A stretch of 64,000 nt of DNA from Streptomyces cadmiisoli (GTDB taxonomy: Bacteria > Actinomycetota > Actinomycetes > Streptomycetales > Streptomycetaceae): the NCBI RefSeq assembly GCF_003261055.1, contig NZ_CP030073.1:6944001-7008000 (forward strand). The letters run 5' to 3'. The notes under the pieces were generated by a model. That model saw only the letters and a program-made list of their open reading frames with translations, was not told where the DNA came from and ran no database searches. Positions within the stretch are counted from its first letter, which is position 1. Every line of letters starts with the position of its first letter. The position numbers and the translations under genes were made by a program. Positions 53,974 to 64,000 of this stretch are shown in pieces.

Positions 53974-56199
<2,226 letters not shown>

Positions 56200-56203
<4 letters not shown>

Positions 56204-57105
56204 CCACCAGGAAGCACACCGCCCTGCCCAAGGCGCAGACCCTCATCGAGGCGCTGCCCTGGCTGACCCGGCACCGCGGCAAGACCGTCGTCATCAAGTT
56301 CGGCGGCAACGCCATGGTGGACGAGGACCTGAAGGCAGCCTTCGCCCAGGACGTCGTCTTCCTGCACCACGCGGGCCTCAAGCCCGTCGTCGTGCACGGC
56401 GGCGGTCCCCAGATCAGCAAGGCCCTCGACCGGCACGGCATCGTCAGCGAGTTCAAGGCGGGCCTGCGCGTCACCACCGAGGAGGCCATGGACGTGGTCC
56501 GCATGGTGCTGGCCGGACAGGTCCAGCGCGAGCTCGTCGGGCTGCTCAACCGGCACGGACCGCTCGCCGTCGGCCTCACCGGCGAGGACGCGCACACCAT
56601 CACCGCCACCAAGCACCAGCCCCGGATCGACGGCGAGTTGATCGACATCGGGCGGGTGGGCGAGGTCACCGCGATCGACACGGGCGCGATCGAGGCACTG
56701 CTCGCCGACGGCCGCATCCCGGTCGTCTCCTCGATCGCCCGCTCCGAGGACGACGGACATGTCTACAACGTCAATGCTGATACGGCGGCTGCGGCACTCG
56801 CTGCTGCGCTGGGCGCCGAAACCCTCATGGTCCTCACGGACGTCGAGGGCCTCTACGAGGACTGGCCCCGCTCGGACGAGGTGATCAGCCGCCTCACCGC
56901 CTCCCAACTGGAAAAACTGCTGCCGGAGTTGTCCTCCGGCATGGTGCCGAAGATGGAGGGCTGCCTGCACGCCGTACGCAACGGCGTGACCACCGCCCGC
57001 GTCATCGACGGCCGGGTCCAGCACTCGATCCTGCTGGAGATCTTCACCGACGAGGGCATCGGCACGATGGTCGTGCCCGACGAGCACGAGGGGGAGCCGT
57101 CATGA
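56200..57105 (+). CDS. argB: Acetylglutamate kinase
   Basis: A 301-residue kinase of the amino-acid-kinase fold that phosphorylates N-acetylglutamate, the step feedback-inhibited by arginine in many bacteria. The ATP/phosphate loops IKFGGNAM and [13 protein letters not shown] are visible, then [14 protein letters not shown]. An N-terminal helix ([18 protein letters not shown]) of the kind seen in arginine-sensitive, hexameric enzymes is present. ATG at 56200 overlaps argJ by 4 bp. Confidence 0.96.
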
Positions 57106-58298
57106 GCAACCAGGAACTCACCGCGCGGTGGCAGGGCGCGCTCATGAACAACTACGGCACCCCGAGGCTCGCGCTGGTCCGCGGAGAGGGCACCAGACTG
57201 TGGGACGCCGACGGCACGGAGTACCTCGACTTCGTCGGCGGCATCGCGGTCAACGCGCTGGGCCACGCCCACCCGGCGGTCGTGACGGCGGTCGGCGAAC
57301 AGATCGCCTCGCTGGGCCACGTCTCCAACCTCTTCATCGCCGAACCGCCCGTCGCCCTCGCCGAACGGCTGCTCCAGCACTTCGGCCGGGACGGCAAGGT
57401 CTACTTCTGCAACTCCGGCGCCGAGGCCAACGAGGGCGCCTTCAAGATCGGCCGGCTCACCGGGCGGACCCACATGGTGGCCACCGAGGGCGGCTTCCAC
57501 GGCCGCACCATGGGCGCCCTCGCGCTCACCGGCCAGCCCGCCAAGCAGGAGCCCTTCCGGCCGCTGCCCGGCGACGTCACCCACGTCCCGTACGGCGACG
57601 CGCAGGCACTGGCCGCCGCGGTCACCGAGGACACGGCCCTGGTCGTCATCGAACCCGTCCAGGGGGAGAACGGCGTCGTGGTCCCGCCCCCCGGCTATCT
57701 CAAGGCGGCGCGGGCGATCACCGCCGCGACCGGCTCCCTGCTGGTCCTCGACGAGGTGCAGACCGGCATCGGCCGTACCGGGCACTGGTTCGAGTACCAG
57801 GCGCACGAGGGCGTACTGCCCGATGTCGTCACACTCGCCAAGGGGCTCGGCGGCGGGCTGCCGCTCGGCGCCACCGTCGCCTTCGGCCGCGCCGCCGACC
57901 TGCTGCAGCCCGGACACCACGGCACGACCTTCGGCGGCAATCCCGTCGCCTGCGCCGCCGGACTCGCCGTCCTCGACGTCATCGCGAACGAGGGCCTGCT
58001 GGACAACGTCAAGCGGCAGAGCGAGCGGCTGCGGGACGGAATCGAGTCCCTGGGACACCCGCTGGTCGCCCATGTCCGGGGTGCGGGCCTGCTCCTGGGT
58101 ATCGTGCTCAGCAAGCCGCTCGCGCCGCAGGCGCAGCAGGCGGCCCAGGACGCCGGTTTCCTGGTGAACGCGCCCGCCCCCGATGTCGTACGGCTCATGC
58201 CGCCGCTGAACCTCGGCGACGACGAAGTGGAGGCGCTTCTCCAGGCGTTGCCCGGCATCCTCGACGCAGCGCACGGGGACGGACTAGCCGGAGAATGA
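57102..58298 (+). CDS. argD: Acetylornithine aminotransferase
   Basis: A 398-residue PLP aminotransferase that converts N-acetylglutamate semialdehyde to N-acetylornithine. Lys247 in TLAKGLGGG binds [17 protein letters not shown] and [15 protein letters not shown] are class III signatures. ATG at 57102 overlaps argB by 4 bp (ATGA), coupling translation. Followed 7 bp later by argR. Confidence 0.96.
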   Translation: MSNQELTARWQGALMNNYGTPRLALVRGEGTRLWDADGTEYLDFVGGIAVNALGHAHPAVVTAVGEQIASLGHVSNLFIAEPPVALAERLLQHFGRDGKVYFCNSGAEANEGAFKIGRLTGRTHMVATEGGFHGRTMGALALTGQPAKQEPFRPLPGDVTHVPYGDAQALAAAVTEDTALVVIEPVQGENGVVVPPPGYLKAARAITAATGSLLVLDEVQTGIGRTGHWFEYQAHEGVLPDVVTLAKGLGGGLPLGATVAFGRAADLLQPGHHGTTFGGNPVACAAGLAVLDVIANEGLLDNVKRQSERLRDGIESLGHPLVAHVRGAGLLLGIVLSKPLAPQAQQAAQDAGFLVNAPAPDVVRLMPPLNLGDDEVEALLQALPGILDAAHGDGLAGE

Positions 58299-58305
58299 GA
58301 CGACG

Positions 58306-58842
58306 ATGAGTCACGCGCAGGACCACGGACACGCAGGGCCTGCCGTGCCGCAGACCCGCACCGCACGCCACCGCCGGATCGTGGACATCCTCAACCGGCA
58401 GCCGGTGCGCTCCCAGAGCCAGTTGGCGAAGCTCCTCGCGGACGACGGGCTGACCGTCACCCAGGCGACGCTCTCCCGGGACCTGGACGAGCTCAACGCG
58501 GTGAAGATCCGCAACACCGACGGCGACCTCATCTACGCCGTGCCCAGCGAGGGCGGCTTCCGCACTCCCCGGGCACCGCTCGGGGAGTCGGCCAAGGAGG
58601 AGCGGATGCGGCGCCTCTCGCAGGAACTGCTGATCTCCGCGGAGGCCTCCGCGAACCTCGTGGTCCTGCGCACCCCGCCGGGCGCCGCCCAGTTCCTGGC
58701 CTCGGCCATCGACCAGGCCGAACTGCACGACATCCTGGGCACGATCGCCGGCGACGACACCGTGCTGCTGATCAGCCGGCAGCCGGACGGCGGGCAGGCG
58801 CTCGCCGCGCACCTGCTGCGACTGGCCCAGAACGGTCACTGA
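58306..58842 (+). CDS. argR: Arginine repressor
   Basis: A 178-residue ArgR. The N-terminal winged helix (about 18-80: [20 protein letters not shown] and [14 protein letters not shown]) binds ARG boxes; the C-terminal domain (about 105-178: [20 protein letters not shown] and [14 protein letters not shown]) forms the arginine-binding hexamer. It represses its own operon through the boxes at 53974-54009. A hydrophilic N-terminal 15 residues precedes the fold. Last gene of argCJBDR. Confidence 0.96.
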   Translation: MSHAQDHGHAGPAVPQTRTARHRRIVDILNRQPVRSQSQLAKLLADDGLTVTQATLSRDLDELNAVKIRNTDGDLIYAVPSEGGFRTPRAPLGESAKEERMRRLSQELLISAEASANLVVLRTPPGAAQFLASAIDQAELHDILGTIAGDDTVLLISRQPDGGQALAAHLLRLAQNGH

Positions 58843-58855
58843 GCCCGCTCCCCGG

Positions 58856-58895
58856 CCGTACGGCGCCCCGCCCGGCCGCCCGCGGCGCCGTCCGG
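58856..58895 (+). terminator. Stem-loop after argR
   Basis: CCGTACGGCGCC (58856-58867) pairs with GGCGCCGTCCGG (58884-58895), 11 of 12 positions, around a 16-base loop, 13 bp after the argR stop. Confidence 0.75.
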
Positions 58896-58992
58896 ATCGC
58901 CCGGTTCCTCGACCTCGGGTCGCCGTGACCTGGCACCGTACGACCACCGGTATTTCCGGGGTGAGGGACAGGGCGAGGGAAGGGAGACGGCC

Positions 58993-59841
58993 ATGGACGC
59001 CGCGCGCGGGGCGGACGACGGACAGAAGGCGCTGTGGAACGGGGTCGCCGGACGCAACTGGGTCGCCACGCAGGACCTGATCGACCAGGTGTACAAGCCG
59101 CTCGAAACGCTGGTCGCCGAAGCGGCCGGGCCCGGCTCACGGGTGCTCGACGTCGGCTGCGGCACGGGCGCCACGACGGTCGCGGCGGCTCGGCGGGCGG
59201 GCGCGGGCGGAGACTGCGTGGGGGTCGACATCGCGGAGCCGATGATCGCCGCCGCCCGGGCGCGCGCGGAGCGGGAGGGCGTACCGGCGCGGTTCGTCCG
59301 GGCCGACGCCGCGACCCACGCCTTCGAACCGGACTCCTTCGACCTGGTCGTCTCGCGCTTCGGCGTCATGTTCTTCGACGACTTCGCCGGGGCGTTCGCC
59401 AATCTGCGCCGCGCGGCGCGGCCGGGTGCCCGGCTCCGGCTGGTCGTCTGGCGCGGCCCCGACGACAACCCCTTCATGACCACGGCCGAACGGGCCGCGG
59501 CCCCGCTGCTGCCGGACCTGCCGCGCCGCGAGCCGGACGCGCCGGGCCAGTTCGCCTTCGCCCGGGCGGAGCGTATCCGCGGCGTGTTGGAGGACGGCGG
59601 CTGGACCGGCGTCGACACGGAGCCCGTCGACGTCGAGTGCGTGATGCCCGCGAAGGATCTGGAGCGCTACGTCACCCTGCTCGGCCCGGTCGGCCGGGTC
59701 CTGCCCGGCGTGGACGAGCGGACCCGGGCGCGGGTCGTCGAGGCACTCCTCGCCGCCTTCGCGCCCTACGTGCACGACACGGAGGTCCGCTTCACGGCCG
59801 CGTGCTGGCTGGTCGGCGCCACGGCGGGCGGAACGACGTGA
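58993..59841 (+). CDS. SAM-dependent methyltransferase
   Basis: A 282-residue class I methyltransferase. The binding loop is LDVGCGTGATTVAAARRAGA, with the acidic VGVDIAEPMIAAAR, and the FDLVVSRFGVMFFDD block (motifs II-III) follows. The substrate is not obvious; the opening KALWNGVAGRNWVATQDLID resembles UbiE/Coq5-type family members acting on small molecules. ATG at 58993 follows GGGAGAC. It stands between argR and the flavin module and has no evident partner. Confidence 0.9.
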   Translation: MDAARGADDGQKALWNGVAGRNWVATQDLIDQVYKPLETLVAEAAGPGSRVLDVGCGTGATTVAAARRAGAGGDCVGVDIAEPMIAAARARAEREGVPARFVRADAATHAFEPDSFDLVVSRFGVMFFDDFAGAFANLRRAARPGARLRLVVWRGPDDNPFMTTAERAAAPLLPDLPRREPDAPGQFAFARAERIRGVLEDGGWTGVDTEPVDVECVMPAKDLERYVTLLGPVGRVLPGVDERTRARVVEALLAAFAPYVHDTEVRFTAACWLVGATAGGTT

Positions 59842-59967
59842 CTGTGCTCGGCCCGGGAGGGCGGGCGGCGTAGAGGGGTGGCGGGACGCGGACGGACGGC
59901 CGGTCCGCCCGTGCCCGGCTGAGGCGGGCGGCCGGGCGCCCCGTGCGGCTCGCTCACCGCCGGTGCG

Positions 59968-60115
59968 CCCGTGCTCAGCCCGGCCCGGCCAGTGAGCCCG
60001 TGCTCAGTCCGGCCGACCGGTGCGCCCGTGCTCAGCCCACCCGGCCGGTAGCCCGTGCTCAGCCGGCCGGCGAGCCGTGCTCAGCCGGCCGGCGAGCCGT
60101 CCTCAGCCCAACCGG
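59968..60115. repeat. Six degenerate tandem copies around the core CCCGTGCTCAG
   Basis: The core CCGTGCTCAG, with a following GC tract CCGGCC, recurs at 59968, 59997, 60025, 60052, 60075 and, more changed (CCGTCCTCAG), at 60097; the period is 22-29 bp. The last copies run into the stop codon and last codons of apbE, so the array looks like a tandem duplication of the end of that gene. Confidence 0.8.
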
Positions 60116-60903
60116 GCCGCCAGTCCGCCCGTGCAGCGGACCTCGTCGCCCGCTGTGATCAGCAGGGCCTCCACGTCGGGCAGCGACTCCAGCCACGCCA
60201 GGCCCTCCCGTGAGCCCATCGCGAACGCGGCGGTGGCCCAGCAGTCCGCCCAGGTCAGCCGGGGCGCCACCACCGTCACGGCGACGAGGTCGGTGACCGC
60301 GGACTTGCCCGTGCGCGGGTCGACGATGTGGGTACCGCGCTCTGCGGTGCCGGACGTGGCCACGGCCAGTTCGTCCAGCCCGGCGGCGGAGATCACGGCC
60401 GCCAGCCCGCCGGGCCGCAACGGGTCCGACACACCCACCCGCCACGGCCGGTGCGGTCCGGGGACGCCGAGCAGCTGGACGTCACCGCCGCCGTTGACGC
60501 TCACCCCCGTCACCCCGGCCGCCGCCAGCCGCCGCGCTGCCCGTTCGACGGCCCAGCCCTTGACGATGCCGGTCGGATCGAGGCGGCCCTGGTAGGACAT
60601 GCTGAACCAGCCGTCGCTGGTCCGCTCCGCCTCGGCGCCGAGTTCCAGGACCCGCGCGACGTCGGGATCGCACTCCTCGACGGTCAGTTCGCCGCGCGCC
60701 AGCCGCGAGATCTCACTGCTGTCGCGGTACGTGCTGAACACCTCGTCGACCCGGTGCAGACCGGCGACCGCCTCGTCCAGGGCCGTGCGGACCGTGCCGG
60801 GATCCCCGCCGCGGACGTCGAAGGAGAAGACGGTCCCCATCGCCTCCTCCACCCGGCGCACCGCGGCGGGCGCCTGTGCGGGCTCGGTCACCGGCTCAGC
60901 CAC
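60103..60903 (-). CDS. apbE: FAD:protein FMN transferase
   Basis: A 266-residue ApbE flavin transferase, which attaches FMN covalently to a Thr of acceptor proteins using FAD. The blocks DEVFSTYRDSSEISRL, GIVKGWAVERAA, NGGGDVQLLG and HIVDPRTGKS are typical. There is no lipobox or clear signal peptide, unlike the exported ApbE lipoproteins. Start at GTG 60903, overlapping the FMN-binding gene's stop by 8 bp; a second GTG at 60891 is possible. Its likely acceptor is the double FMN-binding protein upstream, which has two SGATYTS sites. Somewhat short. Confidence 0.9.
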   Translation of the reverse strand: MAEPVTEPAQAPAAVRRVEEAMGTVFSFDVRGGDPGTVRTALDEAVAGLHRVDEVFSTYRDSSEISRLARGELTVEECDPDVARVLELGAEAERTSDGWFSMSYQGRLDPTGIVKGWAVERAARRLAAAGVTGVSVNGGGDVQLLGVPGPHRPWRVGVSDPLRPGGLAAVISAAGLDELAVATSGTAERGTHIVDPRTGKSAVTDLVAVTVVAPRLTWADCWATAAFAMGSREGLAWLESLPDVEALLITAGDEVRCTGGLAARLG

Positions 60904-61777
60904 CGGCCTGGTCCAGGGCGGACTGGAGGGACTGCTTGTAGCCGCCGCTGGTGTAGGTGGCGCCGGAGACGGCGTCGATGTCGGCGCTGCCGGCGGCCAC
61001 CGCCGCCTTGTTGAGCCGGGGCACGGCGTCGGCGGTGATGTCGGTGCTGCGTCCGCCGCTGGGCGCCTGGACCGCCTCGGCCCGGGTGATCTTCCCGCCC
61101 TGGACGGTGACGCGGACCTGGACAGGGCCGTACTCGGTCTGCGCGACAGCGCCGGTGAGCGTACGGGCCTCGGCGGCGCCGGCGTCCTGCCCCGCCTCCC
61201 CGCCGGAGCCCTGCCCCGCCTCCCCGCCGGAGCCCTGCTCGCCGGCGTTCCCGGCACCCTGCCCCGCGCCGCCGGAGCCCTGGTCCCCGGCACTGCCGGA
61301 GCCCCCTCCCGCGCCGCCGCCCGCCCGGATCCGGTCCAGGGCGGACTGGAGGGACTGCTTGTAGCCGCCGCTGGTGTAGGTGGCGCCGGAGACGGCGTCG
61401 ATGTCGGCGCTGCCGGCGGCCACCGTCGCCTCGTTGAGCTGCGGTACGGCGTCGGCGGTGATCTCGGTGCTGCGTCCGCCGCTGGGCGCCTGGACCGCCT
61501 CGGCCCGGGTGATCTTGCCGTTGCTCACGGTCAGCCGCACCTGCACCGGCCCGTACTGGGTCTGTGCGACGTCGCCGTCGACGATGCCGTTGGCCGCGTC
61601 CCGGGCGCCGCCCTGCGGGGACTGTCCGGCCCCGGCCGTCTGCCCCGGCGCGGCACCGCCCACCGCGGCCGCGGAGCCGGGGTCGGAGGCCGGTTTGAGC
61701 GTCAGCAGCAGCACGATGCCGGACACGGTGGCGGCGGTGACGAGCACGGCACGCCGAACGGGGTGGTTCTTCTTCAT
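60896..61777 (-). CDS. Exported protein with two FMN-binding domains
   Basis: A 293-residue protein. An N-terminal membrane segment (about 8-26) is followed by two copies of the FMN_bind domain (about 65-160 and 205-293), each ending in GATYTSGGYKQSLQSALD, whose Thr is the site of FMN attachment by ApbE (the S/T-GA-T motif). A Gly/Ser/Ala-rich linker with a repeated GQGSGGEA sequence lies between. ATG at 61777. It would pass electrons outside the cell membrane from the upstream reductase. The domains' DNA is nearly identical. Confidence 0.92.
   Translation of the reverse strand: MKKNHPVRRAVLVTAATVSGIVLLLTLKPASDPGSAAAVGGAAPGQTAGAGQSPQGGARDAANGIVDGDVAQTQYGPVQVRLTVSNGKITRAEAVQAPSGGRSTEITADAVPQLNEATVAAGSADIDAVSGATYTSGGYKQSLQSALDRIRAGGGAGGGSGSAGDQGSGGAGQGAGNAGEQGSGGEAGQGSGGEAGQDAGAAEARTLTGAVAQTEYGPVQVRVTVQGGKITRAEAVQAPSGGRSTDITADAVPRLNKAAVAAGSADIDAVSGATYTSGGYKQSLQSALDQAGG
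60911..61516 (-). repeat. Two near-identical 183-bp direct repeats encoding FMN-binding domains
   Basis: The segment at 60911-61093 recurs at 61334-61516, offset 423 bp, an exact multiple of 3 (141 codons). I count only about eight base differences, mostly third positions. Each repeat codes for the end of one FMN-binding domain including the SGATYTS site. Confidence 0.88.
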
Positions 61778-61805
61778 GGTTGCCGTTCTCCTGACGACCC
61801 GTCGC

Positions 61806-63188
61806 TCACATCTCGAACGACTCGTGATGGATACGGCGGGCGGGAACCCCCGCGCCGCGCAGTGCTTCGTACACCGACTGCGCGAAGCCGGGCGGCCCGC
61901 ACAGGAACACGTCGTGGCGCTCGATGTCCGGGATCTTCCGGCACAAGGACTCCGCGGAGATGTCGGGGCGCGCGCCGCCCGGACTGTTGACCGCGTACAT
62001 CAGCCGGGCGCCCCGCTCGTCGGCGATGGCGGCCAGCTCGTCCCACAGGGCCAGGTCCTGGGTGCTGTTGGCCCGGTAGAGCAGGGTGAGGTCACCGGAC
62101 GCACCGGGCAGCGTCTCGAACAGCGCCCGCATCGGGGTGATGCCCACGCCGCCCGCCACCAGCAGCACCTTGCCGCGGCTGCGCCGGGACGCGGTGAGGG
62201 CGCCGTACGGCCCCTCCGCCCAGACCCGGGTGCCCGGCACCAGCTCGCGCAGCCGGCTGCTGTGGTCGCCGATCGCCTTGACCGTGATCCGCAGCATCTC
62301 GGGGCGGGGCGCCGCCGACAGCGAGTAGGGATGCGAGCTGAACCGCATGCCCGGCGCCAGGAACCGCCAGCGGAAGAACTGCCCGGCCTCCGCGCCCATC
62401 CGGTGCAGCTTGCGCCCGCGGATCAGCACCGACACGATCCCCGGCGTCTCCTCGATGACCGCCTCGACCCGCATCCGGTGCTTCATGTTCAGCCGGATCG
62501 GAGTGAGGATCCGGAACCAGATCACGAGCGCGGTGACCGTGCCGTACAGCCCGTACCAGAAGGTCTTCGCGGCGGGCTCGACGGCGAAGTCGTTGCCGGT
62601 GCTGATCTGGTGCCAGAACGTCAGGAACACCGCCGCGTACGTCATCAGGTGCACGTGGTACCAGGTGTCGTACGGCAGCCTGCGCCGGATGCCGCCGATC
62701 GAGACCAGGCCGATCAGCAGCAGCAGACCGGTGCCGATCGCGGCCTTGCCCATGTCCGGCAGCTGGGTGACGGAGTCGACCGTCTGCCGGACGATGTCGC
62801 CGAGGCCCTTTCCGGCCTGGAGGGCGTAGCCCCACATGATGAGGAAGACGTGGGCGAGGACCAGGCTGAGGGTGTACCGGCCGGTCATCGCGTGCCAGCG
62901 CGCCACGCGGTCGGAGCCCACCCGGCGCTCCAGCGCCGGCACCCGGGCCATCTGCAGCACCACGAGCGCCATCAGGTACCCGGCGAGCAGCCCGGTGATC
63001 CGGCCCGCGTTGACGATCCCGCTGGTGGTGTCGGCGATGGACGGGGTGTTGGCCCACCACAGCCACAGCACACCGGCGGCACCGGCCCACACGGCGATCA
63101 GCAGCAGGGTGGCGGGGGAGCGACGCGGGCGGATGCGGCGCATCGTCTGACGCCGGGCGGCACGGCCGCCTGCGAGCGTGGTGGTCAC
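61806..63188 (-). CDS. Membrane ferric-reductase-like flavoprotein
   Basis: A 460-residue oxidoreductase. The N-terminal half (about 22-215) has six hydrophobic segments of the ferric-reductase-like transmembrane domain with paired His (RWHAMTGRYTLSLVLAH, WYHVHLMTYA) that probably bind haem. The C-terminal half is a ferredoxin-NADP-reductase-type FAD/NAD unit with RFSSHPYSLS (FAD) and VAGGVGITPM (NAD). It would move electrons from NAD(P)H across the membrane to the FMN-binding protein. GTG at 63188 after GGAGGAATC. First gene of the three-gene flavin module. Confidence 0.93.
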   Translation of the reverse strand: MTTTLAGGRAARRQTMRRIRPRRSPATLLLIAVWAGAAGVLWLWWANTPSIADTTSGIVNAGRITGLLAGYLMALVVLQMARVPALERRVGSDRVARWHAMTGRYTLSLVLAHVFLIMWGYALQAGKGLGDIVRQTVDSVTQLPDMGKAAIGTGLLLLIGLVSIGGIRRRLPYDTWYHVHLMTYAAVFLTFWHQISTGNDFAVEPAAKTFWYGLYGTVTALVIWFRILTPIRLNMKHRMRVEAVIEETPGIVSVLIRGRKLHRMGAEAGQFFRWRFLAPGMRFSSHPYSLSAAPRPEMLRITVKAIGDHSSRLRELVPGTRVWAEGPYGALTASRRSRGKVLLVAGGVGITPMRALFETLPGASGDLTLLYRANSTQDLALWDELAAIADERGARLMYAVNSPGGARPDISAESLCRKIPDIERHDVFLCGPPGFAQSVYEALRGAGVPARRIHHESFEM

Positions 63189-63269
63189 GATTCCTCCGGG
63201 GACGGGGGCAACGGATGTGTCGTAGTCCCTTGGCCCAGAGATACGTGCCGGGGCGGCCGTGTGTTCAGG

Positions 63270-63971
63270 TCAGTAGCGAGTGATCGCGGTGTCCCCGCTC
63301 TCGGTCCCCACGGCGATGTGCGGCCGGCTGCCGGGCTCGGCCCAGCGCAGCACGTCCCGCATGGCGTCGGCCGGTACGGACACACAACCGGCGGTCGGGC
63401 CAGCCCCGTTGACGTGCAGGAAGATACCGGCGCCGCGCCCGCGCACCGGTGCGCGGTAGTTGTAGCCGATCACCAGGGCATGGGCGTACCGGCTGCCGTA
63501 GGTGACCAGGTGCTCGGCCTCCGTCGCGCGGCAGTCGGCGGCGCGGGGTTCGCTCCAGCGGTTGTAGGAGCGGGAGTCGACGTCCTGGCACCACCAGGAT
63601 TCCTGCCGCACGGGGCGGTACGCGTAGGTCGTCCCGGGCGGTGCCGCCTCGATGCCGAAGGCGTACGGCAGGTCGTACAGCCCGGTCGGTGTCGTGTTCG
63701 TGCCCTGCTTGCGTGCGGTGCCCTCGACGAGGCCGGCCGCCCCGAAGCGGGCGGGCGCCGACCCGGCCGGCACCCAGTGGCCGTCGCGCCGGTCCCACCA
63801 GGTGAGTGTGCCCGTCGTCGAACCGGTCCCCGGTGCCACGGCCGTGATCAGCTGGCTGCCGCCGCCGGTGTCGGCCATGCGGTCGGGCAGCGGGACCGAC
63901 CCGGCCGGAGCGAGTCCGAGCAGGCAGGCGGAGGTGAGGACGGAGACGACGGCGACGACACCAGGACGCAT
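63270..63971 (-). CDS. Secreted L,D-transpeptidase-like (YkuD/YafK) protein
   Basis: A 233-residue exported protein with a signal peptide (about 1-26, ending in SVP). The catalytic block IFLHVNGAGPTAGCVSVP contains the Cys and His of an L,D-transpeptidase domain of the YkuD/ErfK fold in the TAGCVSVP form used by a subgroup of actinobacterial proteins. It would act on peptidoglycan cross-links or attach proteins to the wall. ATG at 63971. It lies 80 bp upstream of the flavin module in the same direction but is probably a separate unit. Confidence 0.88.
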   Translation of the reverse strand: MRPGVVAVVSVLTSACLLGLAPAGSVPLPDRMADTGGGSQLITAVAPGTGSTTGTLTWWDRRDGHWVPAGSAPARFGAAGLVEGTARKQGTNTTPTGLYDLPYAFGIEAAPPGTTYAYRPVRQESWWCQDVDSRSYNRWSEPRAADCRATEAEHLVTYGSRYAHALVIGYNYRAPVRGRGAGIFLHVNGAGPTAGCVSVPADAMRDVLRWAEPGSRPHIAVGTESGDTAITRY

Positions 63972-64000
63972 GCCTGCGAAGCTAACGGGCGGCGGGAGCG
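63972..64000. other. Last 29 bp, no feature
   Basis: Only the start of an upstream region of the L,D-transpeptidase-like gene is in view; nothing can be called. Confidence 0.3.

Noticed and set aside
61043..61320. Repeated GQGSGGEA sequence in the FMN-binding linker as a separate repeat element
   Set aside because: Only a few short repeated codons; it is part of the Gly-rich linker and not a distinct element.

Overview
The window is a high-GC chromosomal segment from a Streptomyces. The evidence is very G/C-rich third codon positions, frequent GTG starts, many 1-8 bp start/stop overlaps, a complete conservon with its own P450, a CYP157-type cytochrome, DmdR/IdeR-, CsoR- and ArgR-like boxes, and near absence of U-tract terminators. 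From memory of Streptomyces coelicolor, the gene order (cvn9/rar conservon, osmoprotectant transporter, glnA4 cluster, infC-rpmI-rplT, pheST, argCJBDR) matches the conserved arm-proximal core of that genus. No tRNA, rRNA, IS element, prophage or CRISPR array is visible.

Layout. 1-8.5 kb: end of a diacylglycerol-kinase-like gene, a Ski2-type helicase, then a five-gene G-protein-like signalling operon (sensor kinase-like CvnA, roadblock CvnB, DUF742 CvnC, GTPase CvnD, degenerate P450). 8.5-11.4 kb (minus strand): pseudouridine synthase, iron-regulated siderophore-interacting flavoprotein, 5'-3' exonuclease. 11.6-15.4 kb: betaine-type ABC importer with a fused permease and two tandem binding domains. 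15.8-19.2 kb: Xre-cupin regulator with a cytosolic BtuF-like protein, then a divergent TDT transporter/LysR pair. 19.2-24.4 kb: glutamine amidotransferase, FadR/GntR regulator, GlnA4-type synthetase, aldehyde dehydrogenase and SDR, a likely gamma-glutamylated-amine pathway. 24.4-32.7 kb: DUF2510 protein, alanine-racemase-fold enzyme, repeat-rich membrane protein coupled to a mycosin-like protease, serine hydrolase, SseB and DUF1844 proteins.

33-40.6 kb is the translation block: infC (AUC start, long leader), rpmI, rplT, an SpoU methyltransferase, an orphan sensor kinase and pheST. 40.7-50.8 kb holds signalling and metabolic genes: a PP2C phosphatase followed by a 163-bp nested palindrome, an NsdA-like regulator, NUDIX, a 3-hydroxyacyl-CoA dehydrogenase, a Tat-exported glycoside-hydrolase-like protein, a divergent EamA/MocR pair sharing start-codon bases, GNAT, and a histidine-phosphatase-fold protein lacking both catalytic histidines. 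50.7-54 kb: DUF6314 and a copper ATPase under a CsoR-type operator with an unlisted 52-codon ORF in the leader. 54-58.9 kb: arginine operon argCJBDR with an ARG box on its -35. 59-64 kb: a methyltransferase, a flavin electron-transfer module (membrane ferric-reductase-like protein, double FMN-binding lipid-side protein, ApbE flavin transferase) and an L,D-transpeptidase-like secreted protein.

The items most deserving attention are the conservon P450 lacking both the ExxR arginine and the I-helix threonine, the His-less phosphatase, the nested palindrome at 41792-41954, the AUC-initiated infC with its leader structures, the cryptic copper-leader ORF, and the two internal gene duplications (FMN-binding repeats; tandem betaine-binding domains). 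Functional statements rest on motif recognition by eye; no database search was run.
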